The translations under genes were made by a program, and so were the position numbers. Of a stretch of 45,317 nucleotides of DNA, positions 20,398-28,560 are shown in pieces (position 1 is the first letter of the stretch; each line of letters starts with the position of its first letter). The DNA lies in assembly GCA_025449905.1 (NCBI GenBank), contig JANWIN010000012.1:1-45317 (forward strand), in the 5' to 3' direction. Under the pieces are notes generated by a model. It had not been told where the DNA came from and did no database searches. It was given only the letters and a program-made list of their open reading frames with translations. The DNA comes from Candidatus Saccharimonadales bacterium. Lineage in GTDB: Bacteria > Patescibacteriota > Saccharimonadia > Saccharimonadales > JANWIN01.

Positions 20398-21407
20398 GAA
20401 GTGGCCTTGGTTTTATAAAGTTCGTTGTCACGCATTAAATCCAGGCGCTGGCTGTAAGCCTGCCACCAGGGCTGGTTATTTTTATACCAGTCTACGGTCT
20501 TAGTTAGGCCCTCTTCAAATGTGACGCTTGGCTGCCAACCTAGTTTTTCATTGGCATAGGAAGAATCAATATCATAACGCATATCATGGCCGGGGCGGTC
20601 AGCCACATACTCAATTAAATCCTGCGATCTTCCCAGTATTTTTAGCACTGCTTCGGCAACTTCAAGACCGCTTTTTTGGCTACCGCCGCCAACACAGTAG
20701 GTCTCGCCAACTTCACCTTTTTGCACTGCTAAATCAATAGCGCGGCAGTGATCATCAACATATAAATAATCACGGACAGCCTTGCCGTCACCATAAATCG
20801 GCAACGGTTTATCTTCCAAAGCACAAGCTGTAAACACAGCTACAATTCGACCAGGCGAATCCCAAGGGCCGTAGTTGTTTGAACAATTGGTGATGGTGTA
20901 GGGCAAACTATACGTTTCGCCGTAAGCCCGGACTATGTGATCACTGGCAGCTTTGGAGGCGGCATATGGACTGCGAGGCTCATAGGCGGTTTGCTCATTG
21001 AATTTTTGCGAGCTATCCAGTTCTAGGCTGCCAAAAACTTCATCAGTCGAAACATGATGAAAGCGTTTAACTTTGTGTTTGATGCTTGCACGAGCTAAAA
21101 CATCGGTGCCAATAATATTGGTTTGTAAAAATGGGCCCGGATCGGCAATTGATCTATCAACATGGCTGTGAGCAGCAAAATTAACCACCAAATCATTTCC
21201 AGCTACAAACTTATCCATAGCTGACGCGTCACTGATATCAGCTTTATGGAAATTAACGGTATTTTCAAGACTAGCCAATCGGGCTTTATCACCGGCATAA
21301 GTTAAGGCGTCAACAACGCTTATTTCGTAATCCGGGCGGTTCTTAACCAAATAATGGACAAAATTGGAACCGATAAAACCCGCACCGCCTGTCACCAGTA
21401 CTTTCAT
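20394..21407 (-). CDS. rmlB: dTDP-glucose 4,6-dehydratase
   Basis: KVLVTGGAGFIGSNFVHYLV, HVSTDEVFGSLE, SPYAASKAASDHIVRAY, VADRPGHDMRYDID. Confidence 0.95.
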   Translation of the reverse strand: MKVLVTGGAGFIGSNFVHYLVKNRPDYEISVVDALTYAGDKARLASLENTVNFHKADISDASAMDKFVAGNDLVVNFAAHSHVDRSIADPGPFLQTNIIGTDVLARASIKHKVKRFHHVSTDEVFGSLELDSSQKFNEQTAYEPRSPYAASKAASDHIVRAYGETYSLPYTITNCSNNYGPWDSPGRIVAVFTACALEDKPLPIYGDGKAVRDYLYVDDHCRAIDLAVQKGEVGETYCVGGGSQKSGLEVAEAVLKILGRSQDLIEYVADRPGHDMRYDIDSSYANEKLGWQPSVTFEEGLTKTVDWYKNNQPWWQAYSQRLDLMRDNELYKTKATS

Positions 21408-21470
21408 CACAGTTAAGTATAGCAGTCCTGGACCCCAATAACTTCATCACTCATTTGCTATAATTTTGGG

Positions 21471-21995
21471 ATGAAGCAAACCCAGTGGGGTGCAAAAATT
21501 ATCTCTTTTGAGAATTTTGCAAAGCTGCGCCCTAGACTTGGCAAAATTGTAGCTACGAGTGGCGGTTTTGATCCGATTCATCCCGGCCATATCAGTTGCA
21601 TAGCGGCCAGCAAAAAATATGGTGATACCTTGGTGGTGATTGTTAATGGTGATAATTTTCTAAAAAAGAAAAAAGGCCAGGCCTTTCAGGATCTTGAAAC
21701 TCGCTCAATAGTGGTTAGTAGCATAGTTGGCGTCGATTACGTGGTGCCTTTTGAAATTAAAAACGACCAAACCGTAACCAAAGCCCTGGAAGCCCTAAAG
21801 CCGCATGTCTTTACTAAGGGCGGGGATAGGGTCAATGAATCTACCATTCCCGAATGGCAGATTTGCGAAAAACACGACATTGAAATCATCACCGGCGTTG
21901 GTGATGATAAAAAATGGTCCAGTAGCTGGTTTTTAAAAGCTTGGGATGAACGTCAGCAAATGCCAAACTCAAAAATATCGAGTAAATCAAAGTGA
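21471..21995 (+). CDS. Cytidylyltransferase-like (RfaE C-domain-like) nucleotidyltransferase
   Basis: VATSGGFDPIHPGHISCIAASKKYGD and KKGQAFQDLETRSIVVSSIVGVDYVV. Confidence 0.85.
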   Translation: MKQTQWGAKIISFENFAKLRPRLGKIVATSGGFDPIHPGHISCIAASKKYGDTLVVIVNGDNFLKKKKGQAFQDLETRSIVVSSIVGVDYVVPFEIKNDQTVTKALEALKPHVFTKGGDRVNESTIPEWQICEKHDIEIITGVGDDKKWSSSWFLKAWDERQQMPNSKISSKSK

Positions 21996-22765
21996 AACAA
22001 TTGATAGCCTTTGATCTAGATGGGACACTAGCACCGAGCAAAACGCCCATACCAGATAAGATGGCTCAGCTAATACCGAAACTTTTAGATAAATTTCAGG
22101 TTTGTATTATGTCGGGCGGCAAATTTCAATTATTTGAAACTCAGGTCATAGCCCGGCTTAATGCATCACCCGAGCAATTGGATAAACTTCATCTTATGCC
22201 AACCTGCGGTACGCGCTATTATCGTTTTGATCCTAAAAAGTCTAAATGGTTTAAGGTTTACGCAGAAGATTTTACTAAGGAAGAAAAACAAAAAATCATT
22301 AACGCCATAAAACAAGCAGTAACTGCTCTAGATATGTGGGAAAAGAAAACATGGGGTGAGGAAATTGAAGATAGAGACAGTCAGATATCTTATTCTGCCC
22401 TTGGCCAAGATGTAGTGGCCGAACTTGGCGAGAAGGGTGTTGGCTTGAAGGAGGCTTGGGATCCTGACAATGCCAAGAAAAAGGCCCTGGTTGATTACCT
22501 AGTGCCGCTTTTACCTGAATTTGAAGTAAGAGCTGGCGGCTTAACGACTGTCGATGTAACTAAGCAAGGAATTGATAAAGCCTACGGCATGAAGAAACTT
22601 CTCACCAGGCTGAAGTTAAAAAAAGAACAGGTTTTGTTTATAGGCGATCGGTTACAAGAAGGCGGAAATGATTATCCCGTTAAAGCCCTGGGTATAGATA
22701 CAATTGAGGTAGCTCACTGGCAAGAAACAGCTGAAGCTATAGAAAAGTTACTTATCTCGGGCTAA
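21992..22765 (+). CDS. HAD-superfamily (IIB) phosphatase / phosphomannomutase-like
   Basis: IAFDLDGTLAPSKTPIPDKM, CIMSGGKFQLF, VDVTKQGIDKAYGMKKLL, VLFIGDRLQEGGNDYPV. Confidence 0.87.
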   Translation: MKQLIAFDLDGTLAPSKTPIPDKMAQLIPKLLDKFQVCIMSGGKFQLFETQVIARLNASPEQLDKLHLMPTCGTRYYRFDPKKSKWFKVYAEDFTKEEKQKIINAIKQAVTALDMWEKKTWGEEIEDRDSQISYSALGQDVVAELGEKGVGLKEAWDPDNAKKKALVDYLVPLLPEFEVRAGGLTTVDVTKQGIDKAYGMKKLLTRLKLKKEQVLFIGDRLQEGGNDYPVKALGIDTIEVAHWQETAEAIEKLLISG

Positions 22766-23860
22766 AGACTGCAGGTACTTATTTAGTTTTAATTGAAATT
22801 CGTCTTCACTAAATTTTGACGACATCTCGGTCAAAGCTGTCTCATTAAATTTTTCAAATTTATAGTTTTCTAAAACCGCTTTTAATGATTCGGTTGTTTG
22901 GTCATTAAAAAACTCACCAGTCTTACCTGGAATTACGTAATCTAGTGCTCCACCGGCTTTATAGGCAATAACCGGTGTTCCGGCGGCCAGCGCCTCGACG
23001 GCCGTAATGCCAAAATCTTCCATAGCAGGGAAGATAAAAGCTTCTGCCGACTGAAAATATTTTGGTAATTCTTCATCACTTACGTTAGTTAAAAATTCAA
23101 CACTTGGTCCAGCCATAGCTACTAATTTTTTATGTTCCGGGCCACTACCAATAACTGTCAGTGGAAGATTAAGCTCTGTGCAAGCGGCGACTGCCAAGTC
23201 GCGGCGCATGTAGGGCCGCTGGTTGCCGGCGGTTATTAAGCCAGTACGCTTAGCTGATGTTTTTGGCTTGAAGCGCTCAACTTCTACTGGCGGGTAAATT
23301 ACTGTTGAATCACGGCTATAATATTTTTTAACATTGTCTTTAGTAAAAGTGGAATTAGAAATTATGAAATCGGGTCGCTGGGCGGCTTTTTTATCCCAAC
23401 GCCGCAGGGGACCAACCAGTAACTTTAAACCCAATCGAGCTAACCAATTAAAAACTCCAAAACCAGGATTTTTAAGGTATTCATCATAACGGACCCAATA
23501 ATAGTGAGTCGGGGAGTGACAATAGTTAACATGTAAAGTATTACCACTAGTTTTAACGCCTTTGGATTCAGCACCACTCGCCGAAATGACTAAATCATAA
23601 CCAGACAGATTCAAATGACTAAACGCAAAAGCCCTAAGCGGCGGGAGAAATTTCCGCAAGCTCTTGGGCAATTTTTGCAGCCACAAAGTCTTGACTTCAG
23701 CCCCCTTAAACCATGGTAATTTTTTTGGATTGTATTGCGAGGTGTATATAGGCGCCCCAGGAAACATCTTGTGTAGTTGCAATACAACACGCTCGGCGCC
23801 GCCAATACCTACGAGCCAATCACAAACAATCGCGACCCTTAGCTGGTCCAAGTTTTTCAT
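22748..23860 (-). CDS. GT4-like glycosyltransferase
   Basis: VCDWLVGIGGAERVVLQLHKMFPGAPIYT; FPAMEDFGITAVEALAAGTPVIAYKAGGALDYV. Confidence 0.93.
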   Translation of the reverse strand: MKNLDQLRVAIVCDWLVGIGGAERVVLQLHKMFPGAPIYTSQYNPKKLPWFKGAEVKTLWLQKLPKSLRKFLPPLRAFAFSHLNLSGYDLVISASGAESKGVKTSGNTLHVNYCHSPTHYYWVRYDEYLKNPGFGVFNWLARLGLKLLVGPLRRWDKKAAQRPDFIISNSTFTKDNVKKYYSRDSTVIYPPVEVERFKPKTSAKRTGLITAGNQRPYMRRDLAVAACTELNLPLTVIGSGPEHKKLVAMAGPSVEFLTNVSDEELPKYFQSAEAFIFPAMEDFGITAVEALAAGTPVIAYKAGGALDYVIPGKTGEFFNDQTTESLKAVLENYKFEKFNETALTEMSSKFSEDEFQLKLNKYLQSLARDK

Positions 23861-25293
23861 TTTGCACCTGAACCGCTTAGTACTACCCGAGCTGTCTTAG
23901 CTAAAATAACCAGATCCATCCAAAAGCTCCAATTTTGGACATAGTACATATCCAGCTGTCGCCGTTCATCAAAAGTTATATGCTTTCGACCGGATACTTG
24001 AGCTAAACCAGTAATACCTGATTTAACGCTCAAAATGGCGTGGCGTTTTTCGTACTGTCCGATTTCTTCAGGAATCAGAGCTCGCGGGCCAACTAGGCTA
24101 AGGTCTCCCTTTAGCACATTAATGAGCTGGGGTAGTTCATCTAAGCTGGTCTTGCGTAAAAATTTGCCAAAAGGCGTAATACGAGGATCGTTGGCTATAA
24201 AGTCACCATTGGCTCGATACTCTTTGGCTAGTTGCGGCTGGCCCAGGCGCTCAAATGCCTCCTCTGGGGTAGTACCATCATATTTTTTATACTGGCTACG
24301 AAATTTGTAAACTCTAAATTTTTGATTAAATCTGGTTAAGCGAGTTTGGCGAAAAAAGACCGACCCACTGCTTATTAAATTAATTAAGGCTATAACTAAC
24401 AAAAATGGCGAACAAATAATTAATAGAAAACCTCCCAACAACAAATCAAAAGTCCGCTTCGCAAATCGCCCCCAGCCTAGTAGTGCGGTTTGGTGAATAG
24501 CTATGACTGGCACAGATGAGCGAAATAGCTCAACATCAATGTTGCCGACAAATAGCTCGCTATTACCAGGCGTAAAGCGGTAACCGGCGTGATTAGTTTG
24601 AGCGTAGCCAAGAATTTCTTGATTTTTGGTTTCATCGCTAAACAATTCTGTTTGGATGATACTGTTAATTGGCATTTTTAAATTTTTTACAGCCTCGGCG
24701 AAATTATCATAATTTTTTACTTCTGAGTATTTATCTTTGGCTGAGCGATGGCTGCCCACTGTGGCCAAAACTCGGTAGCCGGAATAACGGCTATCGACAA
24801 GCGACTGTAGCAGTTCATGACTAAGGGGCGTGTTGCCGATAATTAAAACATTGGTCAAACCCTTTTCGTAGCTGAAGAGTAAACTTCTAACTAACCGGAC
24901 AAGATTTCTAAAAATTACCAAAAACAAAAAAGCTAGAAGCAGGCCATAAATTGGTACTAGGCGGGCAGGCAGGATAGGTTTAGTAGCTAGAAAATTCCAA
25001 AATACCACGAATAACATGCCAATAAACGAACCTACGAACAGCCGCCCCAACTCTTTGAAGCGATTTTCGTAAATTGCAGCATTATAAAGCCCCAGGAGCG
25101 CAAAGATTAGAATCCAAAAGGGCAGCAGTACCAGAAAAACACTTAAATAAGTTTTGGAATGGATAGGAACTTCCAGGGGTCGATGATCCAAGGTTACCCG
25201 CAGAATATAAGCTCCGACAAAAGCCGCCAAGAGTGCCAAAAAATCGCCAACCACCAAAAAAACGTTGTAAATTAGCGAGGTGTTATTTTTCAT
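23857..25293 (-). CDS. Exopolysaccharide polyprenyl glycosylphosphotransferase
   Basis: N-terminal TM bundle; C-terminal KRTFDLLLGGFLLI...VYKFRSQY...RKTSLDELPQLINVLKGDLSLVGPRALIPEE. Confidence 0.95.
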   Translation of the reverse strand: MKNNTSLIYNVFLVVGDFLALLAAFVGAYILRVTLDHRPLEVPIHSKTYLSVFLVLLPFWILIFALLGLYNAAIYENRFKELGRLFVGSFIGMLFVVFWNFLATKPILPARLVPIYGLLLAFLFLVIFRNLVRLVRSLLFSYEKGLTNVLIIGNTPLSHELLQSLVDSRYSGYRVLATVGSHRSAKDKYSEVKNYDNFAEAVKNLKMPINSIIQTELFSDETKNQEILGYAQTNHAGYRFTPGNSELFVGNIDVELFRSSVPVIAIHQTALLGWGRFAKRTFDLLLGGFLLIICSPFLLVIALINLISSGSVFFRQTRLTRFNQKFRVYKFRSQYKKYDGTTPEEAFERLGQPQLAKEYRANGDFIANDPRITPFGKFLRKTSLDELPQLINVLKGDLSLVGPRALIPEEIGQYEKRHAILSVKSGITGLAQVSGRKHITFDERRQLDMYYVQNWSFWMDLVILAKTARVVLSGSGAK

Positions 25294-25314
25294 CTATACT
25301 AGATTGTAACATCT

Positions 25315-26655
25315 ATGAAAGGGCTAAAAAGCAGTAACCTGGCAAGGTATTTATCTTACATAATAGGCGCTATTTTTATATTACTGCCTTTTCATGCCTT
25401 ATTGACGACCTGGGCGGGCTTTAATCTTGGCGAAATAGACCTATTCAGAATCTGGAAAGAAATTTTAATTGTTCCGGTTGGCCTCGCTGCACTTTATATA
25501 GCTCTAAAAGATCCTAAATTGAAACTATGGCTTAAATCAAGCCGCCTTGTTCTGCTGATATTAACTTACATTTTGCTACATTTGAGTCTTGGTTTTTTGG
25601 CCTTAAGCAAACATAAAGTTAATCCAGAAGCGCTAATTTATAGCCTGCTAATCAATCTGCGCTTTTTAATTTTCTTTTTAGTTTGTCTAGTAGCTGCTGC
25701 TAAATCATCTTGGCTCAAAAATAATTGGCCCAAGCTAGTCCTGTGGCCGGCAGTGGTTGTAATTGTTTTTGGTTTGCTTCAACAGTTTGTACTGCAACCG
25801 AATTTCTTGAGCCATTTTGGCTATGGCCATAAAACCATTCCGGCATATCATACAGTTGACCAAAAATCTGATTACCTGCGTATTCAGTCAACCCTGCGTG
25901 GACCAAATCCGCTCGGCGCCTACATACTTTTTATTATCACTGTTCTAATTGGGTTATTTGCTTCAGCTAAAAAACGATTCTGGCAAAATTGGGTTCTAAT
26001 CATATTGTCTACTGTCGTGCTTTTTTACAGCTATTCGCGGAGTGCTTGGCTAGGACTCGGCTTGTCGATAATAATATTGGGTTATCTTTTAAGTAAAAAA
26101 CCGAAAATTAAACTAATAATTATAGAAACGATAGTTGGCGCATTAATTATTATTGGAAGCGCAGCTGTTCTATGGAATAACAGTAGTGTCATAAGCACCA
26201 CCTTGTTTCACACCGATCAAACCTCCAAGTCACCTGATAGTTCTAACGAAGTTCGCAGTGAAGCGCTAACTAGCGGCCTTAAGTCAGTTATCAAACAACC
26301 ACTTGGCGCTGGTCCTGGCACTGCCGGCCCGGCCTCATTTCGTAATAGTAAATCGCCAAGACTCTCGGAAAATTATTACCTACAAGTTGCTCAAGAAGTC
26401 GGCTTGGTTGGTTTAGCAATTTTTGTGTCAATAAATGTCATTGTAGCGATAGAGCTTTGGCGAAGTCGCAAACAGACCCTGTCGCTGATTCTATTTGCCA
26501 GCTTTGTAGGCTTAATTATAGTTAATATGCTATCGCATGCTTGGGCTGATGATACCTTGAGTTTACTGTGGTGGGGCTTAGCCGGAATTGCTCTCTCATC
26601 TGTTATACTTAAACAAAAAGCGAATGTTGAAACTTCGAAAAAAGCAAAAGCGTGA
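25315..26655 (+). CDS. O-antigen ligase/polymerase-like membrane protein
   Basis: Polytopic; central RGPNPLGAYILFIITVL, YSYSRSAWLGL, PLGAGPGTAGPAS...SENYYLQVAQEVGLVGLAIF. Confidence 0.85.
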   Translation: MKGLKSSNLARYLSYIIGAIFILLPFHALLTTWAGFNLGEIDLFRIWKEILIVPVGLAALYIALKDPKLKLWLKSSRLVLLILTYILLHLSLGFLALSKHKVNPEALIYSLLINLRFLIFFLVCLVAAAKSSWLKNNWPKLVLWPAVVVIVFGLLQQFVLQPNFLSHFGYGHKTIPAYHTVDQKSDYLRIQSTLRGPNPLGAYILFIITVLIGLFASAKKRFWQNWVLIILSTVVLFYSYSRSAWLGLGLSIIILGYLLSKKPKIKLIIIETIVGALIIIGSAAVLWNNSSVISTTLFHTDQTSKSPDSSNEVRSEALTSGLKSVIKQPLGAGPGTAGPASFRNSKSPRLSENYYLQVAQEVGLVGLAIFVSINVIVAIELWRSRKQTLSLILFASFVGLIIVNMLSHAWADDTLSLLWWGLAGIALSSVILKQKANVETSKKAKA

Positions 26656-27124
26656 AATCCTCCGAATTACCGAATATTTAATTAGCGGTGGAGCTTACTT
26701 CTGGTCCGGCTATTTGGCCTTTTTTGTTGGCGATCAAATCTTAGGACTTAATCTATGGTGGGCTAAGCTGGCAGCTAATATTTTTGGCTGGGTGGTTAAC
26801 TATTTACTTCAGCGCTTCTGGGTCTTTAAAAATCCGGCTCTAGCTAAGCATAAAACGGAAGTCACTAATCGCTACATTATTATTACTCTAGCTGATTTTG
26901 TTATTGATTATTTGATAGTTAATTTCTTAAAAGGCTTAGGTATTAGTCCCTACATTGGTCAATTTGTCTCCAGCGCCTTCTTTACCCCCTGGAATTATCT
27001 TTGGTATCGCTTTTGGGTCTTTCCAGAAAAATTTGTTAAACGTCGACCGGCTCATCAGGGCCCGGCTCGGATTGCCGCTCATCGAGCCCATGGACATAGT
27101 GCTTATCACAAAATGAGGGCCTAA
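26624..27124 (+). CDS. GtrA-family membrane protein
   Basis: ISGGAYFWSGYLAFFVGDQ...NIFGWVVNYLLQRFWVFKN; start revised to ATG 26624 inside the upstream ORF end. Confidence 0.8.
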   Translation: MLKLRKKQKREILRITEYLISGGAYFWSGYLAFFVGDQILGLNLWWAKLAANIFGWVVNYLLQRFWVFKNPALAKHKTEVTNRYIIITLADFVIDYLIVNFLKGLGISPYIGQFVSSAFFTPWNYLWYRFWVFPEKFVKRRPAHQGPARIAAHRAHGHSAYHKMRA

Positions 27125-27582
27125 TGCCTAAAGAAGACGTAATACGACCAACTAAAAAACAGCGCGAACTACTTAGCTATATCGAAGAATTTATTGCCGC
27201 TAAAGGCTATAGCCCTAGCTACCGCGAGATTATGACGGCACTGAACTATAATTCGGTGGCAACAGTCGCTCTGCATATTGATAATTTAATAAAACGCGGT
27301 CATTTAGAAAAGCGTGATCACTCAGCCCGTTCACTAGAGGTTGTTGATCCTAAAACCCGAGCAGCTGTTAAAACTAACGTCGTAAGGCCGGAACAAGAAA
27401 AATGGCTGGTTGAAAAGATAACTTACTTTTTTGACCAAGCTGAACAGGGTGCCAAAACGCCGCAGGCCAAAATTGACGAACTTTATGTTTTAATTGGCAG
27501 CTTAAGAATTTTAGGACTGGAGGGTGCCGCCCAAAGCTTCATTGCTAGGCTTAGCGAGATTAAAAAGAAAGCTGGCGAATGA
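27124..27582 (+). CDS. LexA N-terminal wHTH protein lacking a recognisable S24 peptidase domain
   Basis: PTKKQRELLSYIEEFIAAKGYSPSYREIMTALNYNSVATVALHIDNLIKRGHLEKRDHSARSLEV; only 152 aa, no Ser-Lys protease region. Confidence 0.8.
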   Translation: MPKEDVIRPTKKQRELLSYIEEFIAAKGYSPSYREIMTALNYNSVATVALHIDNLIKRGHLEKRDHSARSLEVVDPKTRAAVKTNVVRPEQEKWLVEKITYFFDQAEQGAKTPQAKIDELYVLIGSLRILGLEGAAQSFIARLSEIKKKAGE

Positions 27583-28376
27583 ATATTCTGCAGGCGCTAA
27601 TTTTAGGTGTCACCCAAGGATTGACCGAATTTATTCCAGTTTCCAGTTCCGGGCATTTGGTGATTGCTCACCGGGCTATGGGCATACCAGCCGGCGGACT
27701 GACTTTTGATGTGGCTCTGCATCTGGGGACACTGATTGCTCTTATAATCTTTTTCTACCGGGATCTTTTAAGCCTGGCCTCAGCACTTTTTAAGAAGTCA
27801 GCTCAAACGCATTTAGCTTGGCTGTTAATATTGGCAACCATACCTGCGGTTATAGTTGGCGCACTACTTGAAAGTGCAGCCGAAGATCAGTTCCGTTCTA
27901 TTATTTTGGTTTCAATAAATCTGGCTGTTGTAGCAGTTATTATGCTGGCGGCCGAACACTACTATAAAAATAGCTTTAAAAAAACAAGTCTTAACAAGAC
28001 TTCAACCGGCCAAGCTATTGGTATGGGCATGGCTCAAGCGGCGGCTATTGTGCCTGGTGTTTCACGCTCCGGTGCGACAATTACGGCTGGACTATTTGCT
28101 GGCATGGACAGGGTAGCCGCGACGCGCTTTTCGTTTCTGCTGGGAATTCCGATTACTTTCGGGGCGATTATGAAAGTACTGCTTAAAAACTCGAGCCTAG
28201 AACAAATCAATGGCGAACTAGGTATTTTTATAGTCGGTATCATAGCGGCCTGTCTTACTGGACTCTGGGCAATTCGATTTTTACTGCGATATTTGGCTAA
28301 ACACCCACTAAATATTTTTGCTTATTACCGAATTGGGCTGGCGATAGTTGTATTAAGCACAGTTTTGTTTTTTTAA
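27579..28376 (+). CDS. uppP: Undecaprenyl-diphosphatase
   Basis: QALILGVTQGLTEFIPVSSSGHLVIAHR; AAAIVPGVSRSGATITAGLFAGMDRVAATRFSFLLGIPITFGA. Confidence 0.95.
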   Translation: MNILQALILGVTQGLTEFIPVSSSGHLVIAHRAMGIPAGGLTFDVALHLGTLIALIIFFYRDLLSLASALFKKSAQTHLAWLLILATIPAVIVGALLESAAEDQFRSIILVSINLAVVAVIMLAAEHYYKNSFKKTSLNKTSTGQAIGMGMAQAAAIVPGVSRSGATITAGLFAGMDRVAATRFSFLLGIPITFGAIMKVLLKNSSLEQINGELGIFIVGIIAACLTGLWAIRFLLRYLAKHPLNIFAYYRIGLAIVVLSTVLFF

Positions 28377-28400
28377 AAAATTACTACATCCAAAATAAAT

Positions 28401-28560
28401 ACGCGGTGCTATCATTAAGACTTAACATCAAAATCGCTGGAAGCAGGTGAAATTCCTGAACTGTGCCGCAACGGTTAAAGTCCGATACAGCCTAAAAGTC
28501 TCCCGAGCAGGAGCAAAAACCCGCGCGTTTTGCCCTTGCTCAAAAAGCGAGGGTTTTTAA
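28401..28560 (+). promoter_or_regulatory. Cobalamin riboswitch (compact, cobalamin-II-like) with expression platform
   Basis: GCTGGAAGCAGGTGAAATTCCTGAACTGTGCCGCAACGGTTAAAGTCCGATACAGCC: conserved GGTGAAATTCC hairpin, CCGCAAC motif, B12-box-like AGTCCGATACAGCC; closing stem AGACTT(28418-28423)/AAGTCT(28496-28501); GCTG/CAGC core helix. Confidence 0.87.
28533..28558 (+). terminator. Riboswitch-associated intrinsic terminator
   Basis: CCCTTGCT-CAAAA-AGCGAGGG-TTTTT; the 5' arm can alternatively pair in a long hairpin with GAGCAGGAGCAAAAAC (28505-28520). Confidence 0.85.
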
